A stretch of DNA of 64,000 bases, from positions 1,798,001 through 1,862,000 of the forward strand of contig NZ_CP013854.1 in the NCBI RefSeq assembly GCF_001698125.1, written 5' to 3'. A model generated the notes under the pieces. That model did no database searches, was not told the origin of the DNA, and was given only the letters and a program-made list of their open reading frames with translations. A program made the position numbers and the translations under genes. The stretch is from Pseudonocardia sp. HH130630-07. Its GTDB lineage: Bacteria > Actinomycetota > Actinomycetes > Mycobacteriales > Pseudonocardiaceae. Shown here piece after piece: positions 51,453 to 59,799 of the stretch (position 1 is the first letter of the stretch; each line of letters begins with the position of its first letter).

Positions 51453-51899
51453 TCAGGAATCGACCGGCCGCACGAACGCACCGGCCCCATGCCGTACGAC
51501 GACGGCCCCGGACTCCGCCAACACTTTGTAGGCCCGCCGAGCCGTGTTGCGCGAGACGTCGTACCGCCCCATCACGGTCGCCTCGCTCGGCAGGGGCTCC
51601 CCCGGTGCGAGCGTGCCGGCCCGGATCTCCGCAGCGAGGTCATCGGCGATCCGCCCGTAGGCGGTTGTTCGATCCGCGCCGGAGCCGCCGATCACCCGGC
51701 GACCGACCCCCGGGACTACCTCGATCAGTTCCTCGTCGACGAGGACGGCGAGGGCGGCGCGCACCGTTCCACGGGCGACGTCGTGCTGTTCTGCGAGTCC
51801 GGCCTCGGACGGCAGCATTGCCCCGGGCTGCAGCAGGCCGTCGCGGATTCGGGCACGCAGCTCGTCCGCGATCCGTCCTGACGTCCCACGAGGGGCCAC
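51453..51899 (-). CDS. Tandem GntR-type DNA-binding protein
   Basis: 148 residues from the GTG at 51897-51899 (GGGGAG 10 bases upstream; a GTG at 51908 is also in frame). It is two complete winged-helix domains in tandem: 'GRIADELRARIRDGLLQPGA' ... 'VARGTVRAALAVLVDEELIE' and 'GRIADDLAAEIRAGTLAPGE' ... 'VSRNTARRAYKVLAESGAVV'. There is no effector domain. KorSA-type GntR repressors control pSAM2-like elements; a single chain with two heads could bind a direct or inverted half-site pair as a monomer. Confidence 0.82.
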   Translation of the reverse strand: MAPRGTSGRIADELRARIRDGLLQPGAMLPSEAGLAEQHDVARGTVRAALAVLVDEELIEVVPGVGRRVIGGSGADRTTAYGRIADDLAAEIRAGTLAPGEPLPSEATVMGRYDVSRNTARRAYKVLAESGAVVVRHGAGAFVRPVDS

Positions 51900-51958
51900 A
51901 GTGCACACGCTCCCCGGATCGATGCCTGTCCGACGGAGCGTAGCTTGCCGGTGACGCG

Positions 51959-53467
51959 CTACACCCCGTTGAGCACGCGGGCACCGTGCCCCGGCACGAC
52001 CTCGACGTAGCCCCACTCCGCCAGCAGCTTCACCGCGCGCTGCACGGTGGCCGCCGAGCCTCCGCATGCGGCGGCGATCCCCTTGAACGGTGGAAGCGTC
52101 TGCCCGGGCGCCCACCTGCCGTTGTCGATCTCAGTCCGGAGCTCGACGGCCAGGCGCTCGAACGGGTGCCTGGGCACGAAGGCGTCCGGCGCCGTTGGCA
52201 CAGCCTCGGTGACCGGTGGCCGCTGAGGGAGCCGGGCATAGAGGCTTGCGGACGCCCGCTGGTCCGCTTCCTCGACCCACGCCGAGTACACCCGGAGCGT
52301 GGTTGTGCCCCCGCCCCCGTGACCGAGGCGGCCGGCGACCGTGCGCGGGTCGACTCCGGCGGCGATCAGCTCGGTCGCCGAGTAGTGCCGCAGCTTGTGC
52401 AGTGTCGTGGAGATCCCGAGTCGTCGTGCCAGCTTCCCGTAGCGCTGGGTCACCGAGTCGGGGAGCAGGTGAGTCGAGCCGTCCGGCGAACGGGAGAACA
52501 CGAACGCGGCACGAGTCAGGGCAGCGCCGACCTGCTCGGCGTTCCGGCAGCAGAGTTCGTGGTGCGCGCGCAGGAGGCCGACCGTGTGTTCGTCGAGGGT
52601 GAGCCGTCGCTGCTGATGGGTCTTGGTGTCCTTCTCCCAGACCTGACCGTCACGCTGGCCGATGCTCCGCGCCAGCGTCAGCACGCCTCGATCGAGATCG
52701 AGGTCCCGCCACCTGATGCCGCACAGCTCCCCACGGCGCTGCCCGGTGACCATGACCAGCCAGACGAGGAGCCCCCACTCCGGGTCCCGCTCCCACGCCG
52801 CGCCGAGGATCTGCGCCGCCTCGGTCGCGCTCGGCGGCTGCGGGTTCGGTCGCGGTGCCGCCGGCGGCTCGGCCTCGACGATCGGATTCGTCGCGATCCA
52901 CCGCCAGCGAACCGCGCGCTTCAAGGCACCGCTGAGGATGAAGTGGATCTGCCGGATGGTGCCGGCCGCCAGCGGGCGGCACGCGTGCGATCGGCATCGG
53001 TCGTCGCACTCGTGGTCACGGTCGGTGCGGTGTTCGACGAACGGGCGCCGGTCGCAGTGCACCCTGCAGCGACGCAACTCGGCGTAGAACGAGTCGAACA
53101 GCGCGCCGTCGATCGCGCCGACCTTCGTCGTGCCGATCAGCGGTCGGATATGACGGTCCGCGTATCCCCGGTAGGTGGACAGCGTGTTGCGATCGAGGTC
53201 CGCCATCTCGAAATGCTTGTCGAGCAGGTGGTCGACCGTCGCGCCGGTGCGCGGGCTACGTCGCTCGTCGACCTGGGTCGCAAGCCGACGCATGACCTTC
53301 TCGGCCTCACGCTCGGCGTTCGGCCCTGCCGGAACGGTCTCCCGCAGGTAGTGCCGACGCTTCGACACTGGGTCGATCCCGGCGTAGACGACTACGCGCA
53401 GCGACCCACTCGGCAGCTCCTCGACGCTGCCCCGCGGCCGGGTCGACCGCTTCCGTGTACCGGCCAT
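51959..53467 (-). CDS. int: Tyrosine site-specific integrase with GntR-like C-terminal domain
   Basis: 502 residues. The core-binding domain has an insertion rich in Cys and His ('CRVHCDRRPFVEHRTDRDHE', 'CDDRCRSHACR'). The catalytic domain has Arg in 'GQRRGELCGIRWRDLDL', His-x-x-Arg in 'TTLHKLRHYSATELIAAGVD', 'GRLGHGGGGTTTLRVYSAWV' with the nucleophile Tyr. After this come about 85 extra residues ending in a GntR-like winged helix, 'ERLAVELRTEIDNGRWAPGQ' ... 'SAATVQRAVKLLAEWGYVEV'. It lies next to tRNA-Lys, its presumed attachment site. Confidence 0.88.
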   Translation of the reverse strand: MAGTRKRSTRPRGSVEELPSGSLRVVVYAGIDPVSKRRHYLRETVPAGPNAEREAEKVMRRLATQVDERRSPRTGATVDHLLDKHFEMADLDRNTLSTYRGYADRHIRPLIGTTKVGAIDGALFDSFYAELRRCRVHCDRRPFVEHRTDRDHECDDRCRSHACRPLAAGTIRQIHFILSGALKRAVRWRWIATNPIVEAEPPAAPRPNPQPPSATEAAQILGAAWERDPEWGLLVWLVMVTGQRRGELCGIRWRDLDLDRGVLTLARSIGQRDGQVWEKDTKTHQQRRLTLDEHTVGLLRAHHELCCRNAEQVGAALTRAAFVFSRSPDGSTHLLPDSVTQRYGKLARRLGISTTLHKLRHYSATELIAAGVDPRTVAGRLGHGGGGTTTLRVYSAWVEEADQRASASLYARLPQRPPVTEAVPTAPDAFVPRHPFERLAVELRTEIDNGRWAPGQTLPPFKGIAAACGGSAATVQRAVKLLAEWGYVEVVPGHGARVLNGV

Positions 53468-53562
53468 GACCAGGAAGGCTAGCAGCGGCTCCGCACCACA
53501 AGTGATCCCACGAGAGCTGCACTTGAGCTACGCTACGGCGCATCGTTGCTGTTCAGAGGATG

Positions 53563-53635
53563 TGGGCCCCGTGGGAATCGAACCCACAACCCGCGGATTA
53601 AAAGTCCGCTGCTCTGCCGATTGAGCTAGAGGCCC
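53563..53635 (-). tRNA. tRNA-Lys (anticodon TTT)
   Basis: 73 bases on the minus strand. The acceptor stem GGGCCTC pairs with GGGGCCC (one G-T pair). The anticodon stem GCGGA/TCCGC encloses CTTTTAA, giving anticodon TTT. The T arm is GTGGG-TTCGATT-CCCAC with discriminator A. The CCA is not encoded. The 3' end faces the integrase, so the mobile element is inserted at this tRNA. Confidence 0.93.
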
Positions 53636-53784
53636 CGGAACACGGAGACGCACGACCCCACGGATCCCGTCGCCCCCACGACCCGACCTGCGACCACAAG
53701 TCTTGACGACTGGTCAGCCGCTGTCGCCCTCACCGTACACCCGACCGGGTCGCTCACCGTGCGTCGCCACGCCCGGCGCCGGCG

Positions 53785-53979
53785 TCACTCCCCGCGACTC
53801 TCGATGGCCGCGGTCAGCTCCTGTTTCCAGGCCTCGCGCTCCTCGGGATGGTGGCGCCCCATGTCGGAGATGCAGTCCGCGCACCGCCCGACGATGGTCA
53901 GCATCGCGCCGTTCGAGCACCGGGAACACGGAACCGGCTCCGCGATCACGTCCGGCTCCTCGACCACCTCGGCTGTCAC
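53785..53979 (-). CDS. Small zinc-knuckle hypothetical protein
   Basis: 64 residues from the GTG at 53977-53979. 'EPVPCSRCSNGAMLTIVGRC' + 'ADCISDMGRHHPEEREAWKQ' gives a CxxC...CxxC zinc knuckle then a helix. It is divergent from the dus gene with only 60 bases between starts. Function unknown. Confidence 0.7.
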   Translation of the reverse strand: MTAEVVEEPDVIAEPVPCSRCSNGAMLTIVGRCADCISDMGRHHPEEREAWKQELTAAIESRGE

Positions 53980-54039
53980 GCGCACCACGGTAGCGGGCGC
54001 CGCGGCGACCACCGGCACGGTGCCTGGGACAATGTCGGG

Positions 54040-55224
54040 GTGACGATCATGCAGGACGGCGTCCGCCCCAGGCGGACGGACACCCCCGCCCGGAGCGAGC
54101 GCGTGCTGCCCCCGCTGCGCATCGGCCCGTACCAGGTGGACACGCCGGTGGTGCTGGCGCCGATGGCCGGCATCACCAACCCCGGGTTCCGGCGGCTGTG
54201 CCGCGAGCAGGGCGCGGGCTACTACGTCTGCGAGATGATCACCGCCCGCGGGCTGGTGGAGAAGAACCCGCTGACGTTCCGCATGATCGCCTTCGACGCC
54301 GACGAGCACCCCCGCTCGATGCAGCTCTACGGCGTCGACCCGGAGTCCATGCGGCTCGCGGCCCGGATGATCGTCGAGCGCGACCTGGCCGACCACATCG
54401 ACATGAACTTCGGCTGCCCGGTCCCCAAGGTCACCCGGCGCGGCGGCGGTGCGGCACTGCCGTTCAAGCGCCGGCTGTTCGAGCGGATCGTGAGCGCCGC
54501 GGTCGAGGGCGCCGGGGACCGGCCGGTCACGGTCAAGATGCGGATCGGCATCGACGACGAGCACCACACCTACCTCGACGCGGCCCGGATCGCGGTCGAC
54601 TCGGGCGCCGTCGCCGTCGCGCTGCACGCCCGCACCGCGTCCCAGCGCTACTCCGGCCAGGCCGACTGGGACGCGATCTCCCGGCTGCGCGAGCACGTCC
54701 CGGCACACGTCCCGGTGCTGGGCAACGGCGACATCTTCTCCGCGCAGGACGCGCTGGACATGGTCGCCCGCACCGGGTGCGACGGCGTCGTGGTCGGCCG
54801 GGGCTGCCTGGGCCGGCCGTGGCTGTTCGGGGACCTGGAGGCCGCGTTCGCCGGCCGGGAGCTGCCCGCCCCGCCGAACCTGGGTGAGGTCGCCGCCACC
54901 CTGCGCCGGCACGCCGTGCTGCTGTGCGAGCACATGGGTGACCACAAGGGCATCCGCGACATGCGCAAGCACGTCGCCTGGTACCTCAAGGGCTTCCCGG
55001 TCGGGCCGGAGCTGCGCCGCAACCTCGGCATGGTGGAGTCCGTCGACCACCTCGACGAGCTGCTGACCCAGCTCGACCCGCACGAACCGTTCCCGGCCGA
55101 GGCGGACGGACCGCGGGGGCGCCAGGGGTCACCGGGCCGCGTCGTCCTGCCCGAGCACTGGCTCGACGACCCGGAGGACACGACCGTCCCGTTCGGAGCA
55201 GACGTCGACCACTCCGGGGGCTGA
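54040..55224 (+). CDS. dusB: tRNA-dihydrouridine synthase
   Basis: 394 residues from the GTG at 54040. A probable -10 (ACAATGT) lies so close that the mRNA may be leaderless; ATG 54049 is the alternative. FMN-barrel motifs are 'PVVLAPMAGITNPGFRRLCR', 'HIDMNFGCPVPKVTRRGGGA' with the catalytic Cys, 'VTVKMRIGIDDEHHTYLDAA', 'ALHARTASQRYSGQADWDAI' and 'GDIFSAQDALDMVARTGCDG'. The C-terminal helical tRNA-binding domain has 'DMRKHVAWYLKGFP'. It reduces uridines in the tRNA D-loop with NADPH. Confidence 0.93.
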   Translation: MTIMQDGVRPRRTDTPARSERVLPPLRIGPYQVDTPVVLAPMAGITNPGFRRLCREQGAGYYVCEMITARGLVEKNPLTFRMIAFDADEHPRSMQLYGVDPESMRLAARMIVERDLADHIDMNFGCPVPKVTRRGGGAALPFKRRLFERIVSAAVEGAGDRPVTVKMRIGIDDEHHTYLDAARIAVDSGAVAVALHARTASQRYSGQADWDAISRLREHVPAHVPVLGNGDIFSAQDALDMVARTGCDGVVVGRGCLGRPWLFGDLEAAFAGRELPAPPNLGEVAATLRRHAVLLCEHMGDHKGIRDMRKHVAWYLKGFPVGPELRRNLGMVESVDHLDELLTQLDPHEPFPAEADGPRGRQGSPGRVVLPEHWLDDPEDTTVPFGADVDHSGG

Positions 55225-55241
55225 GCCGCCACGGCCCGCAG

Positions 55242-55262
55242 CCGGGCCGGTCCCCGGCCCGG
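55242..55262 (+). terminator. Hairpin after dusB
   Basis: CCGGGCCGG-TCC-CCGGCCCGG: a perfect 9-bp stem and 3-base loop 17 bases after the dusB stop. A typical actinobacterial terminator without a T-run. Confidence 0.55.
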
Positions 55263-55369
55263 GGGAACCGGGCCCGCCGAACGGGTACCGGACCCCGTGT
55301 CCGCCTCAAGTCCGGCCGCCGCGGCGCCGATGATCCCGGGGACGTCCGCGGAGACGGGAGGTGTGGACG

Positions 55370-56206
55370 GTGACCGACATGGCCTGGTCGGTGCGCAACC
55401 TGGTGCGCACCGCACGCCGCGCGCCGCACCACGACGACCTCGTCCTCGACGGTGTCGCACCGGCCGATCCCGCCGCCCGCGCGGCGCTGCACACCGCGGC
55501 CGCCGAGCGGCTCGCCCGGCACCGCCGGTACGAGCAGGCCTACCTGCACCTGCGCGAGGCCGTACGGCTGCTCAACGGCCCGGCCCCGGACGCCGCCGAG
55601 GACGAGATCGAGCGCCTGCGCCGCGAGCACGCCGAGGCCCGCGAGCAGAGCCGCCGGGACAGCCTCACCGCGTCCTACAACCGCCGCTACCTCGACGAGC
55701 GGCTCGTCGACCTGCTCGGCTCGGGTCCCGGCCGCCCGGTCGGGCTGGCGCTCGCCGACATCGACCACTTCAAGCAGGTCAACGACACCCACGGGCACCC
55801 GTTCGGCGACCGGGTGCTGCAGCGGATGGTGCACGAGCTCGGACGCGCGCTGCCGCGGGGTGCGTTCTGCGCCCGGTACGGCGGGGAGGAGTTCGCGCTG
55901 GTCCTGCCCGACCTGGACCCGGACGGCGCCGTGGCGGCCTGCGAGGCGGCCCGGGAACGGGTCGCGGCGCACGACTGGCCGTCGTTGCACCCGCAGCTCC
56001 GGATGACGATCAGCATCGGCGTCGCACACAGCGGACTGTCCGACGGCGGGACCGAGCAACTCGTCGCCGAGGCGGACCTGCTGCTCTACACGGCCAAGCA
56101 GGCGGGCCGCAACGCCGTCGCCCATCGCGTCGCCGACGGCCGGGTGGCCCTGGCCGGTGCGGCTTCCGGACGCCGCTCGATCCCCCAGCCGGGTGCCCCG
56201 GGGTAG
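55370..56206 (+). CDS. Diguanylate cyclase (GGDEF domain)
   Basis: 278 residues. Helical and coiled-coil N-terminal ~115 residues without membrane segments ('HTAAAERLARHRRYEQAYLH', 'EIERLRREHAEAREQSRRDS'). The GGDEF domain starts 'LTASYNRRYLDERLVDLLGS', has metal Asp in 'LALADIDHFKQVNDTHGHPF' and the active loop 'ARYGGEEFALVLP'. The GGEEF form is active. No RxxD inhibitory site stands five residues before it. GGGAGG is 9 bases before the GTG at 55370. It makes cyclic di-GMP from two GTP. The trigger is unknown. Confidence 0.9.
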   Translation: MTDMAWSVRNLVRTARRAPHHDDLVLDGVAPADPAARAALHTAAAERLARHRRYEQAYLHLREAVRLLNGPAPDAAEDEIERLRREHAEAREQSRRDSLTASYNRRYLDERLVDLLGSGPGRPVGLALADIDHFKQVNDTHGHPFGDRVLQRMVHELGRALPRGAFCARYGGEEFALVLPDLDPDGAVAACEAARERVAAHDWPSLHPQLRMTISIGVAHSGLSDGGTEQLVAEADLLLYTAKQAGRNAVAHRVADGRVALAGAASGRRSIPQPGAPG

Positions 56207-56349
56207 CGCCCCGGGCTTCCGCGGCGCCGCCCGGCGAATAAGATCAGTGCCGGACGCACGGTCCCCGACCGGGCGTCCACGGCCGGCGCACCCGGAATTG
56301 CGCCCGGCCATCGCGCGGCCCCAGGGCGGGCGCGCGGCGAGGAGGCCCG

Positions 56350-58719
56350 GTGCAGGACGACGACGCGCGCCGGTCCCGGCGCACCCGTCGCCGGGCCGAC
56401 GACCGGCAGCCCCCGCCGGAACCCGCGCCCGGCGAGGAGCCCCGCGGCGACGGCCGTCCCCGGCAGGCTCCGGCGAACCCGCAGCCGCCGACCGGGACGA
56501 TGCGTGTCCGCGGTGGGCCGGTGCCCCGCAACCCCGGTGACGCCCGGTCCACCCCGCAGCCCGGCGCCGAGCGCTCCGCGCCGCCGCCCGGCGGGGAACG
56601 ACCGGCCTCCGGGCGACCGCCGGGCACCGTGGACGACGGGCGGCGGGCACCGCAGCCCGCCCCGGGCCGCGGCTCCACCGACGGCCGGTCCGCACCCCGG
56701 CGACGCCCCGCCGACCGCCGCTCCGGGCCCCCGCCCGGCGCCGCCGACGACCGGGCCGCTGCACCGCACGGACCGTCCGACGGCCGGGCCGTCGCACCAC
56801 CGCACGGGGCGTCCCCGGGCCGGTCCGCCCCCGCGCAGGGCCCGCCCGACCGGAGGTCCGCGCCCGGCCGCGACCCGGAACGTCCCCCGTCGCACGGCGT
56901 GAGCGGCTCCGTCGGTGTGCCCCCGCGTGCCCACGAGGAGGGCCCGTACGGCGCGCCCCCCGGGACCGGGAGGTTCACACCGCCGCCGCGGCCCGTCGCG
57001 GACGGGCACGGCGCCCCGGGGGCGCCCGGACCCGGCGGACCCCCGGCGTCCGCCGAACCGGGGCGACGGGTTCGGCGCGACGCCCGGGCCGAGGTGTCGC
57101 AGCCCGACCGCGCACCGACCGGCGCCACACCGGGCCCGGGGCCGGGGACCGCCGGTGGCGACGAGAGCGTCCCGCCGCGCCGCCGTCGGCGCCGCGCCGA
57201 CGCCCCGGCAGACGGTTCCGCGCCCACGTGCACGACCCGGGCGGATCCGCAGCAGCAACCGGGACCGGAACGGCGACCGGACCGGGAGCCGGATCCGGAA
57301 CCCGCACCGGAACCGGACGGGACCGGGGACACGGCCACCCCGGACGACGGCGACGCGGGCGGCGACCGGCCCGGCTCCCGGATGCCGGCCCCCCGCAGCC
57401 GGGCGATCCGGATCGCCGCCGCGGCCGCGGCCGTCCTCGTGCTCGTGACGACCGCGTTCGGGTTCGTCGGCCGCGGCACCGTGCACGACGGCGTGCGGAC
57501 CGTCGCCGCGCTCGCGCCGGACGCCGACGCGATCCTCGACGCCGAACAGCAGGCGGGCGACCGGAACGTGCTGGTCCTCGGCGTGCAGGCCGACCGGGCG
57601 GGGGTACCGGAGTCGGCCCGGACCGACACCGCCGTCCTCGTCCACCAGCCCGCCGGCGAGGCCCAGGCCGTCACCCTGTCCGTCCCCGCGACCCTGGAGG
57701 TCTCCCGGCCGCCCTGCCCGCGCTGGGACCCGGCGACCGGCGAGTACGGCGAGACCGTCCCGGCCGAGTCCCGGACGGCGTTCGCGACCGCCTACGACGT
57801 CGGCGGGCCGGCGTGCAGCGTCGGCGTGGTGCAACAGCTCACCGGCATCCCGGTGAGCGCGTTCGTGGCGTTCGACCTGGCCGGCGCCCCGGACCTGATC
57901 GGGGCGGTCGGCGGGATCGAGGTCTGCACCGAGCGACCGGTGATCGACCCGGTGCTCGGCCCGGTCGTCGAGGGCTCCGGCACGGTCCCGCTGGACGGGC
58001 CGTCCGCCGTACGGTTCGCCTCCGCGGCCGGGGCCGAGGACAGCTCGCCCGCCAACCGCGTCCAACGCCAGCAGCGGGTGCTCGCCGGCGCCCTGGACGA
58101 TGCGCTGTCCGCGCCGTCGCTGCTCACCCCGGGTGCGCCCGGCCGGGCCGCGGACGGGCTGTCCGCCGCGGTCGTCGCCGACAACGCCGACGCCGGGGAG
58201 ATCCTCGCGCTGGCGTCGGGTCTCGGCCGGGCCGGCACCGCGGGGGACGGCAGCACCCCGGTCTTCCTGCCGGTCCCGGTGTCCGAGACGCCGAACACCC
58301 GTGGCCACCTGGAGCTGCAGCGCAGCGAGGCCCGGACGCTGTTCTCCGCCCTGCGCTCGCACGAACCGCTGCCGCCCGAGGCCACGGCACCGGCCGCGCG
58401 CTCGGCGCCCGCACCCGCCCCCGGCACCCGCGTGGACCTGGTCGACGCCAGCGGCGGGGCCGGCGTCGAGGAGATGGTCGAGACCCTGCGCACCCGGGGT
58501 TACGAGATCGGCACGATCACCGGCGGCCCGGCCGCCGACCGGACCGAGGTCCGCTACTCCCCCGAGCACACCGACGCCGCGGGCGGGCTCGTCGGCACCC
58601 TGCCCGGCGCCCGTCCCGCGCCGGACCCGGCCGGCACCGACCGGCTGGAACTCGTCGTCGGCTCCGGCGACCGGGCCCCGCTGCAGGCGGTCCCGGCGTC
58701 CGACGCCGACTGCTCCTGA
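56350..58719 (+). CDS. LCP family protein with LytR C-terminal domain
   Basis: 789 residues. A very long proline/glycine/arginine-rich cytoplasmic N-terminus (about 350 residues) is followed by one transmembrane helix ('IRIAAAAAAVLVLVTTAFGF'), then an extracellular LCP domain with 'RNVLVLGVQADRAGVPESAR' + 'TDTAVLVHQP' and 'NRVQRQQRVLAGALDDALSA'. The end is a LytR_C domain ('GTRVDLVDASGGAGVEEMVE'). LCP enzymes transfer glycopolymers such as arabinogalactan to peptidoglycan. GAGGAGG before the GTG at 56350 supports the start. Confidence 0.82.
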   Translation: MQDDDARRSRRTRRRADDRQPPPEPAPGEEPRGDGRPRQAPANPQPPTGTMRVRGGPVPRNPGDARSTPQPGAERSAPPPGGERPASGRPPGTVDDGRRAPQPAPGRGSTDGRSAPRRRPADRRSGPPPGAADDRAAAPHGPSDGRAVAPPHGASPGRSAPAQGPPDRRSAPGRDPERPPSHGVSGSVGVPPRAHEEGPYGAPPGTGRFTPPPRPVADGHGAPGAPGPGGPPASAEPGRRVRRDARAEVSQPDRAPTGATPGPGPGTAGGDESVPPRRRRRRADAPADGSAPTCTTRADPQQQPGPERRPDREPDPEPAPEPDGTGDTATPDDGDAGGDRPGSRMPAPRSRAIRIAAAAAAVLVLVTTAFGFVGRGTVHDGVRTVAALAPDADAILDAEQQAGDRNVLVLGVQADRAGVPESARTDTAVLVHQPAGEAQAVTLSVPATLEVSRPPCPRWDPATGEYGETVPAESRTAFATAYDVGGPACSVGVVQQLTGIPVSAFVAFDLAGAPDLIGAVGGIEVCTERPVIDPVLGPVVEGSGTVPLDGPSAVRFASAAGAEDSSPANRVQRQQRVLAGALDDALSAPSLLTPGAPGRAADGLSAAVVADNADAGEILALASGLGRAGTAGDGSTPVFLPVPVSETPNTRGHLELQRSEARTLFSALRSHEPLPPEATAPAARSAPAPAPGTRVDLVDASGGAGVEEMVETLRTRGYEIGTITGGPAADRTEVRYSPEHTDAAGGLVGTLPGARPAPDPAGTDRLELVVGSGDRAPLQAVPASDADCS

Positions 58720-58759
58720 CCGGCGGTACCGCGCCGGGAGGACGCCGACGTCGCCGACC

Positions 58760-58781
58760 GTTCATGTCGGGTTCACCCGCC
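58760..58781 (+). promoter_or_regulatory. PHO box upstream of the first phoU-like gene
   Basis: Two adjacent 11-base direct repeats, GTTCATGTCGG and GTTCACCCGCC, 40-61 bases before the ATG. They match the PhoP direct-repeat-unit pattern known from Streptomyces (G-[GT]-TCA followed by six less-conserved bases). The gene is therefore probably activated by PhoR-PhoP under phosphate limitation. Confidence 0.7.
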
Positions 58782-58820
58782 AGGGCTGCTCCCCGCCCGG
58801 GTCCGCTCTAGGCTCGGGGC

Positions 58821-59477
58821 ATGCGCGACGACTACCAGGATCAGCTGGACGACCTCGCCTCCGGTCTGGCGGGGATGTGCGACGACGTCGCGCGCGCGAT
58901 GGAGAACGCCACCCGGGCCCTGCTCGACGCCGACCTCCAGCTGGCCGAACAGATCATCTCCGAGGACGTCCGGATCGACGACGTCCGTGCCGACGCCGAG
59001 CACCGGGCGTTCGGCCTGCTCGCCCTGCAGGCCCCGGTCGCGACCGACCTCCGGGTCGTCGTCGCCGCGATCCACGGTGCCGGCGACCTCGAGCGCATGG
59101 GAGACCTCGCGCTGCACGTGGCGCAGGCCGCCCGGCGGCGGCACCCGCAGTCGGTGGTCCCCGAGGAGATCAAGCCGTACTTCGCCGAGATGGGCAAGGT
59201 CGGGGTGCAGCTCGCCGAGAAGGCGGGCCAGGTCATCCGCAGCCGGGACCTGGAGGCCGCGACCGAGCTCGAGGCCGACGACGACGCCATGGACGACCTG
59301 CACCAGCACATGTTCACCGTGCTGATGGACCGCAACTGGACGCACGGGGTGTCCGCCGCCGTCGACGTCGCGCTGCTCGCGCGGTTCTACGAGCGGTACG
59401 CCGACCACGCCGTCGCGGTGGCCCGGCGGATCGTCTACGTCGTCACCGGACAGATGCCCGGACCCCTCGCCGTGTGA
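58821..59477 (+). CDS. phoU: PhoU family phosphate signalling protein
   Basis: 218 residues forming two three-helix PhoU repeats, each with the metal-binding D-x-E-R-M signature or its variant: 'AAIHGAGDLERMGDLALHVA' near residue 90, and 'LLARFYERYADHAVAVARRI' near residue 190. Its N-terminus 'MRDDYQDQLDDLASGLAGMC' is typical. PhoU restrains PstSCAB uptake and PhoR signalling when phosphate is plentiful. It is preceded by a PHO box and followed by a dodecin gene. Confidence 0.92.
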   Translation: MRDDYQDQLDDLASGLAGMCDDVARAMENATRALLDADLQLAEQIISEDVRIDDVRADAEHRAFGLLALQAPVATDLRVVVAAIHGAGDLERMGDLALHVAQAARRRHPQSVVPEEIKPYFAEMGKVGVQLAEKAGQVIRSRDLEAATELEADDDAMDDLHQHMFTVLMDRNWTHGVSAAVDVALLARFYERYADHAVAVARRIVYVVTGQMPGPLAV

Positions 59478-59601
59478 CGGCGACCGCTTGCCGTACCTGG
59501 TCACATACTCCGGGTAGCCCATCCGGACCGTGCCGCTGGTCCGTCGGCGAGCGGTGTCCGTATCGCGTTTGGGCCTGTGTACCGCAGGGCACTCCGCCGC
59601 C

Positions 59602-59799
59602 ATGGAGCATGCGGGATGCGTCGTCACCGAGGTGGTCGGCTCCTCCGACGAGAGCGTCGAGGAGGCGATCCGGGACGGCATGGGCCGGGTCGGCCAGTCT
59701 CTCGAGTGGTTCGAGGTCACCGGTGTGCGGTCCACGGTGCTGGGTTCGGCCGAGCGCTTCCAGGTGGACCTGCGGATAGGGATCCGCCGGGCCGCCTAG
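59602..59799 (+). CDS. Dodecin family flavin-binding protein
   Basis: 65 residues, normal dodecin length: 'CVVTEVVGSSDESVEEAIRD' (strand and helix), 'SLEWFEVTGVRSTVLGSAER' with the flavin-stacking Trp, 'FQVDLRIGIR'. Dodecins form 12-subunit spheres that store riboflavin or FMN. ATG 59602 is chosen to fit the family length; a longer N-terminus is unlikely. The TAG stop lies exactly at the insertion point of IS427 copy C but is the same with or without the element, so the gene is intact. Confidence 0.85.
   Translation: MEHAGCVVTEVVGSSDESVEEAIRDGMGRVGQSLEWFEVTGVRSTVLGSAERFQVDLRIGIRRAA

Noticed and set aside
53785..55083. Long antisense frame over dusB
   Set aside because: Only the last 64 codons, outside dusB, show a zinc-knuckle protein; the rest is a shadow.
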